64,000 nt of DNA from NCBI RefSeq assembly GCF_027944005.1, contig NZ_AP027204.1:372001-436000 (forward strand), read 5' to 3'. Shown here piece by piece: positions 34,770 through 44,089 of the stretch. A program made the position numbers and the translations under genes. Position 1 is the first letter of the stretch. Every line of letters starts with the position of its first letter. Under the pieces are notes generated by a model that worked only from the letters and a program-made list of their open reading frames with translations, did not search any database and had not been told where the DNA came from. This stretch comes from Polynucleobacter sp. SHI8. GTDB taxonomy: Bacteria > Pseudomonadota > Gammaproteobacteria > Burkholderiales > Burkholderiaceae.

Positions 34770-35617
34770 ATCAGATTTGCCAGTTGCAATGTTCTTTTAG
34801 CTAAAAGAACGACTGGACGATCAATCATTTTTCCATCGAGTTGGACTGCAGCACCTTGGGAGTTAGAGTCTGCCTCGACCACACGTTTGGCATAGTCAAT
34901 TTCTTTTTCCGTAGGGGTAAAACAGGACATGACGACATCCACCTGTTTCGGGTGAATACACAACTTAGCCCCAAACCCTAACCGTTTCGCGCGATGCGTA
35001 TCTTTGGCAAGAAGTTCAGAGTCATGGATGTCAGTGCTTACTCCATCAATAGGCGGCGCAATCCCTGCAAGACGAGAAGCTAAGTTGATGGCAAACTTAA
35101 CTGGCAAAAGTTCTGTTTCATTTTCATCACAACGAAGACCAAGATCCGCCTGAGTATCGATATTTCCGAGTGCAAGTCTTAAGACGAGTGGATGGGTAGC
35201 GATTTCTTTAACAGAATCGATGCCACGAGCTGATTCGATGATAGCGATGACGGAATTGAGAGAAGGGACTTGTTGAGTCAATAGCATTAATTGCTGAAGA
35301 GATTCAACTTTAGGTACAACAACATTAATGGGACCTTCTAGAACATTTAAAAAAGCAATATCATCATTTGTAAAATCGGTATCGATTGGGTTAATACGAA
35401 TTAAAACTCGTTGGCGATTCTCCATGGAGCAGGACTGCCAAAATGTTTGAATATGTTCACGCGCTTGCTTTTTTTGCGCAGGTGGAACTGCATCTTCTAA
35501 ATCAATGATGATCGCTTTTGAAGCGCTAGCTAAAGCTTTATTAAAAAATTCTGGACGATGTCCAGGAGAAAATAAAAAAGTTTGTGCTAATGCCAAATGA
35601 GAAGTTAATTTATCCAT
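34766..35617 (-). CDS. CitE-like CoA-ester lyase (HpcH/HpaI family), probable citramalyl/malyl-CoA lyase
   Basis: A 283-residue TIM-barrel lyase. Motifs: FSPGHRPEFFNKAL at the N-terminus, AIIIDLEDAVPPAQK with the acidic Mg ligands, VLIRINPIDT, the Glu in IIESARGI, and LCIHPKQVDVV. Such enzymes cleave citramalyl-CoA to pyruvate and acetyl-CoA, or malyl-CoA-type esters. It is the last gene of a - strand operon with a CoA transferase, an acyl-CoA dehydrogenase and a MaoC-type hydratase. That set matches itaconate/mesaconate degradation, in which a citramalyl-CoA lyase performs the final step. Confidence 0.9.
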   Translation of the reverse strand: MDKLTSHLALAQTFLFSPGHRPEFFNKALASASKAIIIDLEDAVPPAQKKQAREHIQTFWQSCSMENRQRVLIRINPIDTDFTNDDIAFLNVLEGPINVVVPKVESLQQLMLLTQQVPSLNSVIAIIESARGIDSVKEIATHPLVLRLALGNIDTQADLGLRCDENETELLPVKFAINLASRLAGIAPPIDGVSTDIHDSELLAKDTHRAKRLGFGAKLCIHPKQVDVVMSCFTPTEKEIDYAKRVVEADSNSQGAAVQLDGKMIDRPVVLLAKRTLQLANLI

Positions 35618-35620
35618 CGA

Positions 35621-36802
35621 TTAAATTGCCTTTGCGTCTTTTAATTCTTGAATACTCGTGGAGTCTAGGCCAAGTTCAGTCAAGATTTTTTCAGAATGTT
35701 CACCTACAGCTGGAACTGCATCCATACGGTAGGAGTATTGATTGTTGACCCCCGGAGGAATTAAGGCTGGAACTTCGCCGACCGGCGAATCAACTTGAGC
35801 CCAACGATTTCTGGAAGCTAGTTGTGGATGATGCCAAAGACCTTGCATGTCATTCATCCTGGCATTTGCGATTTGAGCACGCTCAAGCAATTGAGTAATT
35901 TGATCGATATTGAATTTAGAAAAACAATCCACAATAATTTTTTCTAATTCAGTACGATTTTCATGGCGTTTGAAATTTAGAGAAAATCTTACTTCAAACG
36001 CAAGAGCAGGCATTTGGAGTACTTTTTCACAAAAGACGAGCCACTCCCGTTCATTTTGCAAGCCCAGCATAATGGTATTACCATCACCCACCGGGAATGG
36101 ACCATAAGGATAAATCGTTGCATGAGATGCCCCAGATCGCTGTGGAGGAGATGCCCCTTCAAACGCGTAGTACATCGGAAAGCCCATCCATTCACCCAAT
36201 GCTTCGAGCATAGAAACATCAATATGAGAACCAACTCCAGTCTTATCACGCAAAATCAAAGCAGATAAGATATTGGTATAAGCATACATGCCCGCTGAAA
36301 TATCGGCGATTGAGTTACCTGCTTTAGATGGACTATCTTTGGTCCCTGTGACAGATAAAAAACCAGCTTCACTTTGGATGAGAAGATCATAAGCTTTTTT
36401 ATCTCTATAAGGACCATCATTTCCATAACCAGAAATATCACAGACAATCAAGCGCGGGTTCATCGCTTTTAATTTTTCAGATGACAAGCCCATGCGCTCT
36501 GTAGCTCCAGGAGCTAAGTTTTGGACTAAAACATCTGCTGTTTTTAAGAGTTGCAAAAGTACAGCAAAAGCTTTTTCATTTTTTAGGTCAAGACAAAGAC
36601 TTTCTTTGGAGCGATTGGTCCAGGTAAAGTGGGACGACATTCCATTGACACGTTGATCGTAGTCTCTTGCAAAATCGCCCGTTCCAGGACGTTCTATCTT
36701 GATGACCCGCGCACCTAAATCAGCGAGTTGGCGGGTACAAAAAGGAGCTGCGATCGCATGCTCTAGGGAAATGACGGTAATGCCATCAAGTGGACGAATC
36801 AT
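35621..36802 (-). CDS. CaiB/BaiF family (class III) CoA transferase
   Basis: A 393-residue class III CoA transferase: ITVISLEHAIAAPFCTRQLADLGARVIKIERP at the N-terminus, the SKESLCLDLKN segment, ISGYGNDGPYRDKKAYDLLIQSEAGF with the catalytic Asp, and the late GPFPVGDG region. The family moves CoA between acids without ATP, usually via succinyl-CoA. Its length and neighbours match itaconate/mesaconate CoA transferases. It starts 3 bp after the acyl-CoA dehydrogenase stop and ends 3 bp before the lyase, so the three are tightly co-transcribed. Confidence 0.92.
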   Translation of the reverse strand: MIRPLDGITVISLEHAIAAPFCTRQLADLGARVIKIERPGTGDFARDYDQRVNGMSSHFTWTNRSKESLCLDLKNEKAFAVLLQLLKTADVLVQNLAPGATERMGLSSEKLKAMNPRLIVCDISGYGNDGPYRDKKAYDLLIQSEAGFLSVTGTKDSPSKAGNSIADISAGMYAYTNILSALILRDKTGVGSHIDVSMLEALGEWMGFPMYYAFEGASPPQRSGASHATIYPYGPFPVGDGNTIMLGLQNEREWLVFCEKVLQMPALAFEVRFSLNFKRHENRTELEKIIVDCFSKFNIDQITQLLERAQIANARMNDMQGLWHHPQLASRNRWAQVDSPVGEVPALIPPGVNNQYSYRMDAVPAVGEHSEKILTELGLDSTSIQELKDAKAI

Positions 36803-36805
36803 CGA

Positions 36806-37972
36806 TTAAAACGATCTTGGAAGATCAAGTAGATGTTCTGCAACATAAGAAAGAATTAAGTTCGTTGAAATAGGCGCCACTTGATACAGACGCGTTTCTC
36901 TGAATTTACGTTCTACATCATACTCGCAAGCAAAACCAAATCCACCATGGGTTTGGATACACATATTGGCAGCTTCCCAGGATGCCTTAGCAGCTAAATA
37001 CTTGGTCATGTTTGCTTCTGCGCCACACGGTAAATGTTGATCAAACAACTCACAAGCCCGAAAACGCATCAGATTTGCTGCTTCAGTTTCTATATAAGCC
37101 TCGGCAATCGGGAACTGAACCCCTTGATTTTTACCAATCGGACGATCAAAGACAATACGCTCATTCGCATAATGGCGCGCTTTATTGATAAACCAATAAG
37201 CATCACCTAAGCACTCTGCGCCGATTAAAACGCGTTCAGCATTCAGACCATCAAGAATATATTTGAAGCCTTGGCCTTCTTCACCGATCAAATTTTCTGC
37301 GGGGATTTCTAGGTTATCAAAAAACACTTCATTGGTCTCATGATTGACCATATTTAATATCGGTGAAACCGTCATACCATGACCAATCGCATCTTTTAAA
37401 TTGACGATGAAAATAGACATCCCTTCAGATTTCTTTTTCACTTCGGCTAAGGGTGTTGTTCTAGCTAACAGAATCATTAAGTCGGAATGTTGAATCCTAG
37501 AAATCCAAACTTTCTGACCATTGATAACATATTTGTCACCTTTTTTGACAGCGGTTGTTTTTAGCTTAGTTGTATCTGTTCCGGTAGTTGGCTCTGTAAC
37601 GGCCATGGACTGCAAACGTAATTCTCCCGACGCGATTTTCGGCAGATAAAATTTCTTTTGCTCATCTGATCCATGTCTCAGAAGCGTACCCATGTTGTAC
37701 ATCTGGCCATGACAGGCGCCGGAGTTGCCTCCACCAAAGTTAATTTCTTCCATAATGACAGAGGCTTCTGCTAAACCTAGTCCAGAGCCACCATATTCGG
37801 CAGGAATCAAGGCTGCTAACCAACCTGCTTCAGTCAGAGCATTCACAAACGTCTCAGGATAACCCCTTGCTTCATCTACTTTTTGCCAATAGTGAGAGTC
37901 GAAGTTAGAGCAAAGATCACGAAGAGCTTCACGGATTTCTTGGTATTGATCAGGGGTAGGTATATTGTGCAT
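36806..37972 (-). CDS. Acyl-CoA dehydrogenase with a non-canonical catalytic-base position
   Basis: A 388-residue flavoprotein of the acyl-CoA dehydrogenase fold (MAVTEPTTGTDTTKLKT and KVWISR for FAD/substrate; CIQTHGGFGFACEYDVERKFRE near the C-terminus). The usual C-terminal YEGT with the catalytic Glu is replaced by YQVAPIS. An ER pair at Glu246 (GLNAERVLIG) matches the base position of isovaleryl-CoA and long-chain dehydrogenases. A branched dicarboxylyl-CoA such as methylsuccinyl-CoA would fit the operon. Electrons would leave through ETF, which is not encoded here. Confidence 0.9.
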   Translation of the reverse strand: MHNIPTPDQYQEIREALRDLCSNFDSHYWQKVDEARGYPETFVNALTEAGWLAALIPAEYGGSGLGLAEASVIMEEINFGGGNSGACHGQMYNMGTLLRHGSDEQKKFYLPKIASGELRLQSMAVTEPTTGTDTTKLKTTAVKKGDKYVINGQKVWISRIQHSDLMILLARTTPLAEVKKKSEGMSIFIVNLKDAIGHGMTVSPILNMVNHETNEVFFDNLEIPAENLIGEEGQGFKYILDGLNAERVLIGAECLGDAYWFINKARHYANERIVFDRPIGKNQGVQFPIAEAYIETEAANLMRFRACELFDQHLPCGAEANMTKYLAAKASWEAANMCIQTHGGFGFACEYDVERKFRETRLYQVAPISTNLILSYVAEHLLDLPRSF

Positions 37973-37993
37973 AGGGTGAATAGTTATTGATAA

Positions 37994-38878
37994 TTAGTTA
38001 GCAAGGGTAGCTGTAGCTTTCATGCTGGCGTAACCCTCATGGTTTTTTGTCCAAAGAGAAATTTTTCCATCTTCTTGGACTTTACCATTGACCGCAAAAT
38101 GATGAATATCAAAGAGTGGACGAATGGCTTTAAATTCATAATGCTTTAAACGGCGATTTGGCAGATGCTGATGAAGTAATTCAACCAGCATGGTGGCAAT
38201 CATTGGACCATGAACAATTAGACCGGGATAAATTTCAACTTCGTTGACATACTTACGATCGTAATGGATGCGATGACCATTAAATGTGAGCGCTGAATAT
38301 CGAAATAAAAGTACTTCGCTTGGAACGATGTCATTTGTCCAGTCAGGAGTCTCATCAATGATGACAGGCGCAGCTAACTGATCAGTATCTTTTGGCACAG
38401 GGCGATACACAATGTCGTGCTCTTCAGATATGGCCAAACCTTCAGCATTTGAGATTTCATGTTGAACTGTTACAAAAATCAAATCACCAGAGGAGCGACC
38501 TGCTTTGTGAGTCACAGAGGCAATCGTTGAGCGCCTCGTTATTTTGTCACCAACTTTGAGGGGGTGATGCCAAGTTAAACGACTACCCGCCCACATTCTG
38601 CGTGGAAGAGGAACTGGAGGTAAGAAACCTCCCCTTTTCGGGTGACCATCCGGACCAACCTCCGACATTGGAGCATTTGGTAAAAAATACAACCAATGCC
38701 AAAGCTCAGGCAAAACATCACCTTCTTTGTACTGCGAAGATTGGTTAAAGGTCGTAGCTAATGCTTGAACCGGAAATAAAGTCACTACATCATGCAGTGT
38801 TTCAGTTTTTCCAATCCATGTTTTGAGATGAGCAATTTCCTCAGCGGAAATCTCTTGGGTAGTTGGTAAGTTAGACAT
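37994..38878 (-). CDS. MaoC/FAS1-like hydratase, itaconyl- or mesaconyl-CoA hydratase-like
   Basis: A 294-residue double-hotdog hydratase. The N-terminal half has LPELWHWLYFLPNAP and RRMWAGSRLTWHHPLKVGDKI; the C-terminal half carries the hydratase motif LTFNGHRIHYDRKYV (about residues 201-215). Both features are typical of mesaconyl-C4-CoA and itaconyl-CoA hydratases, which form citramalyl-CoA. The lyase that would cleave citramalyl-CoA is two genes further downstream. The exact regiochemistry cannot be read from sequence. Confidence 0.88.
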   Translation of the reverse strand: MSNLPTTQEISAEEIAHLKTWIGKTETLHDVVTLFPVQALATTFNQSSQYKEGDVLPELWHWLYFLPNAPMSEVGPDGHPKRGGFLPPVPLPRRMWAGSRLTWHHPLKVGDKITRRSTIASVTHKAGRSSGDLIFVTVQHEISNAEGLAISEEHDIVYRPVPKDTDQLAAPVIIDETPDWTNDIVPSEVLLFRYSALTFNGHRIHYDRKYVNEVEIYPGLIVHGPMIATMLVELLHQHLPNRRLKHYEFKAIRPLFDIHHFAVNGKVQEDGKISLWTKNHEGYASMKATATLAN

Positions 38879-38908
38879 AATGAATCAATCAAAAAAGTAG
38901 ATATTGAG

Positions 38909-39682
38909 TTACTCACCCTTAAAGTCAGGAAGTCTTTTTTCTGCAAAAGCCTTACGACCTTCCGCATAATCTTTACTCACAAAACAAGCATTGATTTGCG
39001 CAGTGATGCTATCAATTTGTGATGGATCATTACGAATAATATTGCGCATCGCTCTTTTTGCCGCTTGGACGGTTAAGGGAGCATTTGTTGCGATTTGTTC
39101 AGCGAGTTGTTGGCAGTATGCAAAAACATCATCTTGAACCGTATTAATGATCCCCATTTTTTCAGCTTGAGCAGCTGTGTAAACATTGGCAGAGAAAAAT
39201 GCCTCGGATGTGAAGATCGGACCTAAATTAGCCAAGAATTGCTGCATATTGCGATAGCCGTAACCAAGACCTAATCTTGCAGCAGGCATTCTAAATTTCG
39301 AGTTTGGACTTGCATAGCGCATATCGCAAGACAGGGCTAGGCCAAGACCGCCACCATAGCAAATACCACTAATTGCAGCAATCACCGGTACCCGGCACTC
39401 AGAAATAGCTAATTGAGCCTCTTCGACAGCGACATTGTAATTATCGGAAGCTTCTTTGGAGCCTCTTTGAGTTTCAAATTCAGAGATGTTAGCACCAGAA
39501 ACAAAAGCTTTTTCGCCATTGCCACGCATGATACAAACACGAATTTGGTGGTCTGCATTGATGTCATCAATTGCTTTTTTTATATCAATCCACATCGATA
39601 GACTGACAGCATTATATTTTTCAGGATCGCTGACTTCGATATATGCGATGTGTTGATTTTTGGAGTAATTGATAACGCCCAT
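38909..39682 (-). CDS. Enoyl-CoA hydratase/isomerase family protein
   Basis: A 257-residue crotonase-fold enzyme: oxyanion-hole segments AFVSGANISEFE (about 60-71) and ISGICYGGGLGLALSCDMRYAS (about 105-126), then FRMPAARLGLGYG. The usual Glu pair of enoyl-CoA hydratase is not obvious, so isomerase, hydrolase or lyase activity is possible. AAGGA lies nine bases before ATG 39682. It is the promoter-proximal gene of the CoA-ester operon, 30 bp ahead of the MaoC-type gene, behind a palindrome-bearing 159 bp gap. Confidence 0.9.
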   Translation of the reverse strand: MGVINYSKNQHIAYIEVSDPEKYNAVSLSMWIDIKKAIDDINADHQIRVCIMRGNGEKAFVSGANISEFETQRGSKEASDNYNVAVEEAQLAISECRVPVIAAISGICYGGGLGLALSCDMRYASPNSKFRMPAARLGLGYGYRNMQQFLANLGPIFTSEAFFSANVYTAAQAEKMGIINTVQDDVFAYCQQLAEQIATNAPLTVQAAKRAMRNIIRNDPSQIDSITAQINACFVSKDYAEGRKAFAEKRLPDFKGE

Positions 39683-39768
39683 GTATTTTATCCTTTATGT
39701 CAATTTTATTTCTTGATGATTTATTTTAAAGCTTAAGGTAAAAAGGCGTAGATTTTGTTAAATATCTA

Positions 39769-39780
39769 TCAAATATTTGA
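39769..39780. promoter_or_regulatory. 12-bp perfect palindrome in the control region of the CoA-ester operon
   Basis: TCAAATATTTGA is self-complementary and lies about 90 bp upstream of the enoyl-CoA hydratase start on the - strand, next to TTGTCA that could be a -35. It could be a dimeric regulator site. The region 39683-39841 shows no other feature. AT-rich palindromes also arise by chance. Confidence 0.3.
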
Positions 39781-39841
39781 CAACTTACACCTTGATTACA
39801 TTGTTGGGATGTTGCAGTGAAATGTGTGTTTTTCAAAAAAA

Positions 39842-41320
39842 TTAGCGCATCGTAAATGGGTTAGCGCTAGCAGCTCCAGTATTAATCCAAACACATTTGG
39901 TTTGTAAATAGGATTGAATGGCTTCGATACCATTTTCTCTTCCTAGACCAGATTCTTTATAACCTCCAAATGGCGCCATAAAACTTACTGCTCGGTAAGT
40001 GTTGACCCAAACAGTTCCGGACATAATTTTCTCTGACATTCTAAAAGCACGACCAATATCTCTCGTCCAAACCCCAGCACCCAAACCAAACTTTGAATCA
40101 TTTGCAATTCTTACAGCATCCTCTTCATCTTTAAATCGAATAATGGATAAAACTGGACCAAAAACTTCTTCTTGAGCAATTCGCATTTGATTCGTAACTT
40201 GACCAAAAATAGTTGGTTCTATAAACCAACCATCTCCACACTCGGGTCGTGTTGCAATTTGCCCACCCAAAAGTAATTCTGCACCTTCTTTTTTTGCAAT
40301 ATCTATATATGAAAGAATTTTTTCAAATTGAGGTCTAGTAGTTACAGGACCTATTTGAGTATCACTATTCATAGGATCACCCATTCTTGCTGTTTTTGAA
40401 AGGGTCACTAATTTACTTACAAATTCATCATAAATAGATTCTTGAACCAATAACCTTGAACCGGCAATACAGGTTTGACCAGTTGCAGCAAAAATTCCTG
40501 CAACCACACCATTGACAGCATCATCGAGGTTGGCATCTGCAAAAACAATATTAGGGGACTTACCCCCAAGCTCTAAACTGACATATTTTAATAATCCGGC
40601 CGCTTGTTGATTGATCAATTTGCCGGTTGCGTCTGATCCAGTAAAAGTAATTTTTTTGGTTAAAGGATGTTCAATGAGAGCAGATCCAGTTTCTTTACCA
40701 AAGCCAGTAACCACATTGACTACTCCAGGAGGAAAGCCAGCTTCTTCAAAAAGTTTAACAAAATGAAGTATCGAAGCTGAAGTAAATTCAGATGGTTTAA
40801 TTACTACTGTACAACCAGCCGCCAATGCAGGAGCAATTTTCCATGCGGTTAGCATCAGGGGAGAGTTCCATGGTGTTATAACGGCCACCACCCCAAGTGG
40901 CTCATTACGTGTATAGCTAAAAAAACCTTTTTTATCCAATGGAATAACATTGCCTTCGATCTTGTCAGCTAAGCCACCATAATAGTAAAACCATTGTGGA
41001 ATATAGTTGAGTTGTCCGAACATTTCGGCAAATAACTTGCCATTATCTTGAACTTCAATCGTCGCTAATTCTTTTGCGTCTCTTGCAATTAAGTCACCCA
41101 ACTTGTGGAGAAGAAGTCCTCTTTGTGTTGCCGTCATACTAGCCCATGGGCCTTCAGAAAATGCTCGATGAGCAACTTGGACAGCATGGTCTACATCCTT
41201 GCTAGAAGCCTGAGCAATTTGTGCCCATACTTGTCCTGTAAAGGGATTAAAACTATCAAAATATTGACCAGATTCAGGAGGTGTTGTGGCACCATCAATA
41301 AATAAATCGTATTTTTTCAT
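39842..41320 (-). CDS. NAD(P)-dependent aldehyde dehydrogenase
   Basis: A 492-residue ALDH of normal length. Active-site Cys284 lies in GQTCIAGSRL, the general base Glu250 in LELGGKSPN, and cofactor motifs are TPWNSPLMLTAWK and FTGSDATGK. It oxidises an aldehyde to the acid. It lies 6 bp after the 2Fe-2S subunit gene of a molybdenum hydroxylase, so both probably serve one pathway. An aldehyde made by the divergent TPP decarboxylase cluster is a possible substrate. Confidence 0.95.
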   Translation of the reverse strand: MKKYDLFIDGATTPPESGQYFDSFNPFTGQVWAQIAQASSKDVDHAVQVAHRAFSEGPWASMTATQRGLLLHKLGDLIARDAKELATIEVQDNGKLFAEMFGQLNYIPQWFYYYGGLADKIEGNVIPLDKKGFFSYTRNEPLGVVAVITPWNSPLMLTAWKIAPALAAGCTVVIKPSEFTSASILHFVKLFEEAGFPPGVVNVVTGFGKETGSALIEHPLTKKITFTGSDATGKLINQQAAGLLKYVSLELGGKSPNIVFADANLDDAVNGVVAGIFAATGQTCIAGSRLLVQESIYDEFVSKLVTLSKTARMGDPMNSDTQIGPVTTRPQFEKILSYIDIAKKEGAELLLGGQIATRPECGDGWFIEPTIFGQVTNQMRIAQEEVFGPVLSIIRFKDEEDAVRIANDSKFGLGAGVWTRDIGRAFRMSEKIMSGTVWVNTYRAVSFMAPFGGYKESGLGRENGIEAIQSYLQTKCVWINTGAASANPFTMR

Positions 41321-41326
41321 ATTTTT

Positions 41327-41815
41327 TTAGAGAGCAGATGGTTGTTGACGACTTTGAGCGGCTTGTTTTACAGCTGTAATAATTTCCGGATAGGTACCAC
41401 ATCTGCATAGATTTCCAGCGAAAAAGTCACGGATTTCGTCATCTGTTGGGTTGGGATTTAAATCCAGAAGATGTTTGGTCATCATAATAAAACCTGGAGT
41501 ACAAAAACCACATTGGAAGGCACCATGATCTACAAAAGCTTGTTGAATTGGATGTAAGGATTCATTTAGACCACTTAGACTTTCTGCAGTTTCAACGGAC
41601 TTTCCATCCAACATGACTGCCGGCATGAGACAACCACTAACAGCTAAATCATCAACTAATACAGTACATGCGCCACATAGTCCTTGCCCACAGCTCTCTC
41701 TTGCGCCCTTTAGTTGAAATTGATTGAGTAATTCAATGACGTTAATATGGTTTTCTACAACGGTAGAGATGGTTTGACCATTGAGTTGAAACCGAATCGA
41801 TTTGCTGTTGTTCAT
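41327..41815 (-). CDS. 2Fe-2S subunit of a xanthine-dehydrogenase-family molybdenum hydroxylase
   Basis: A 162-residue CoxS-like small subunit. The plant-ferredoxin-type cluster has Cys42, Cys47, Cys50 and Cys62 (SCGQGLCGAC...SGC). The C-terminal helical-domain cluster has Cys102, Cys105, Cys137 and Cys139 (QCGFCTPG...LCRCG). It shuttles electrons from the Mo site to FAD in the three-subunit complex encoded by the next two genes upstream. No signal peptide, so the complex is cytoplasmic. Confidence 0.95.
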   Translation of the reverse strand: MNNSKSIRFQLNGQTISTVVENHINVIELLNQFQLKGARESCGQGLCGACTVLVDDLAVSGCLMPAVMLDGKSVETAESLSGLNESLHPIQQAFVDHGAFQCGFCTPGFIMMTKHLLDLNPNPTDDEIRDFFAGNLCRCGTYPEIITAVKQAAQSRQQPSAL

Positions 41816-41821
41816 TTGAGA

Positions 41822-44089
41822 TTAACCCTCGTTCTTCATGTGTATGGCTTGAAATACTTTTTCAGGTGTTATTGGTAAGCTCGTTATTCTGACGCAAACA
41901 GCGTCATAAATCGCATTTGCAATAGCGGGTGAGACACCAAATGTGCCGCTTTCGCCTATTCCTTTTGCACCATAGGGCCCGCCATGATGGTTACTTTTGA
42001 CGCAAATATTTTCCATCGGAAAATTGACATCATGAATTCCTTGGATTTTGTAATCTGCAAAAGAACCATTGGTCAGTTGACCCTCATCAAAAAGCATTTC
42101 TTCGCTAAAGGTGAAGCCACATTGCATCACAGCTGCCCCAGAAATTTGTGTGTTTGCTATTTTTGGATTTACTAATTCACCTGCATCCACGACATTAATC
42201 ATTTTGTTAACTTTGACATGACCAGTCTCAATATCGACATCAACTTCTACTCCAGTAGCGCCAACCATCCAAAAAGGTGTCACATTACTTGAAGCGCCAG
42301 TTTTTAAATCAGTAGGAGCATAACTTGGTTTATAACTGCCAAACCCTACAACTGTGCCAGCTTGCATTCCATACGTTTTTTGTAGAATGACATCAGGGGA
42401 GTGTGTCAGGTTTTTATCTAATCCCGCTTTATCCGCCATGTGTTGAAATTTTTTTAACACATCCTCCGCCGCAAGTTTGACGGCATTTCCCATATGAAAA
42501 GTTGAACGAGATCCAAGAGTTCCCATATCGTAAGGGGTGATATCTGTATCGGGGCGGATGACTTTGACTTTTTCAGTAGAGATTCCTAAAGTTTCGGCAG
42601 CGATTTGCGCCATGGCAGTATCTGATCCTTGGCCCATATCAACTGTGCTCATTGCTAGTAGGCAACTGCCATCGCCATGAATTGTTATAGCAGCTGTTGA
42701 CGTTGTCGGAGAAACAGACGCTTTGAAGGCAATTGCAATGCCCCGTCCTTTACGTATGGATCCTGTGCCACGATCGAAGGTTTCACCCCAATTCATTTTT
42801 TCTGCGAGGGTATTCAGAACGAGTTCTGTCTCCATATGTTCGATGACAGTACCTGTTGCTTGTTGCGCACCATTCTTCAAGATATTTTTCGTTCTAAATT
42901 CTAGAGGGTCCATTTTTAACTCGTGGGCCAACATATCAGTATGAGATTCATAAGCCCAAACCAATTGAGGAATCCCAAATCCTCTAATTGCGCCTGCTGG
43001 AGGGCGATTGGTATAAATCTCAAAGGAGTCTATAGAAACGTGATCAATATCATAGGGTCCAGCTGCAGTAAAACCTGATTTTTGTGCAACCCGAGGACCA
43101 ATATCTGCATAAGCACCGCCATTCCAATAGACTTTACAGTCTCTAGCAATAATTTTTCCTGACTCATCAAGAGCGCTTTTTATTTTGAATGTGGTCGCAT
43201 GTTTACAAATCGTGTAAAACTGCTCTTCCATTGTTAAAGAAATCTTGATAGGTTTATTTAATATAAGTGCGATTGCAGTAACCAGGGCCTCTAACTTAAT
43301 ATAAACTTTTGCGCCATATCCACCACCTAAATGAGCACTTTTTACACGTACTTGATTTTCTTTCCAGCCTAATAAGCGGGCTATTTCTAGACGGACAAAA
43401 GAAGGCATTTGAGTTGCACTATGAAGCGTAATTGATTGGTCACCAGGTACTGCAATCGAGACCATCGGCTCTAAAGGGGTATGCATGCCTTGCTGAGTCG
43501 TAAAAACATGTTCAAAAACATGTTTGGCATTTACAAATGCATCATCAGAGTTGCCGTGTCTTAAATGAAAATCTAATGCAATATTCGTGTTTTTGCGACC
43601 TACTAAGTGTTTTAAGTCAGGAAAGGTGCCCGAGGGTTTAAGTTCATCATGAACGATTGCTGAGGAAGTAAGGGCTTCTATCTCATCATAAACAGCTTCT
43701 AATTCTTCGTAATCTGCTTCAATTAGTTGGCAAGCAGCTTCGGCGATATGTGGACTGTGTGATACGACTACGGCTACAGGCTCACCAATAAAGTGGACCT
43801 TATCTAAAGCAAGAATCGGTTGATCTAAAAATGCTGGCCCGTAGTATGGTGACGGAATTATTTTTTTAATATCTTCCCCAGTGATGACACTCACAACACC
43901 TGGATAAGATTGAGCTGCATCAGTATTAATGCTGATAATTTTTCCATGGGAAATGGTGCTTCTAAAGATTTTTCCATATAACATGCCGGGTAACGTGAAG
44001 TGATGCATATATTCAGCGGTACCTGATACTTTTTGTTTTGATTCAATTCTGGGAATAGAGCGACCAAACTCAGTGTGTTTTGTTGTCAT
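41822..44089 (-). CDS. Molybdopterin-binding large subunit of a xanthine-dehydrogenase-family hydroxylase
   Basis: A 755-residue catalytic subunit. GRSIPRIESKQKVSGTAEY opens the protein, RGFGIPQ marks the Mo-cofactor region, and GAKGIGESGTFG near the C-terminus holds the catalytic Glu found across the family. It hydroxylates a carbon next to N or oxidises an aldehyde using water. Its active-site loop lacks the Cu-binding AYRCSFR-type motif of CO dehydrogenase, so CO oxidation is unlikely. It overlaps the FAD-subunit gene by 4 bp (ATGA). Confidence 0.94.
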   Translation of the reverse strand: MTTKHTEFGRSIPRIESKQKVSGTAEYMHHFTLPGMLYGKIFRSTISHGKIISINTDAAQSYPGVVSVITGEDIKKIIPSPYYGPAFLDQPILALDKVHFIGEPVAVVVSHSPHIAEAACQLIEADYEELEAVYDEIEALTSSAIVHDELKPSGTFPDLKHLVGRKNTNIALDFHLRHGNSDDAFVNAKHVFEHVFTTQQGMHTPLEPMVSIAVPGDQSITLHSATQMPSFVRLEIARLLGWKENQVRVKSAHLGGGYGAKVYIKLEALVTAIALILNKPIKISLTMEEQFYTICKHATTFKIKSALDESGKIIARDCKVYWNGGAYADIGPRVAQKSGFTAAGPYDIDHVSIDSFEIYTNRPPAGAIRGFGIPQLVWAYESHTDMLAHELKMDPLEFRTKNILKNGAQQATGTVIEHMETELVLNTLAEKMNWGETFDRGTGSIRKGRGIAIAFKASVSPTTSTAAITIHGDGSCLLAMSTVDMGQGSDTAMAQIAAETLGISTEKVKVIRPDTDITPYDMGTLGSRSTFHMGNAVKLAAEDVLKKFQHMADKAGLDKNLTHSPDVILQKTYGMQAGTVVGFGSYKPSYAPTDLKTGASSNVTPFWMVGATGVEVDVDIETGHVKVNKMINVVDAGELVNPKIANTQISGAAVMQCGFTFSEEMLFDEGQLTNGSFADYKIQGIHDVNFPMENICVKSNHHGGPYGAKGIGESGTFGVSPAIANAIYDAVCVRITSLPITPEKVFQAIHMKNEG

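Noticed and set aside
42723..42944. Plus-strand frame inside the molybdenum subunit gene
   Set aside because: Antisense to a well-supported 755-residue subunit, with no start signal or domain.
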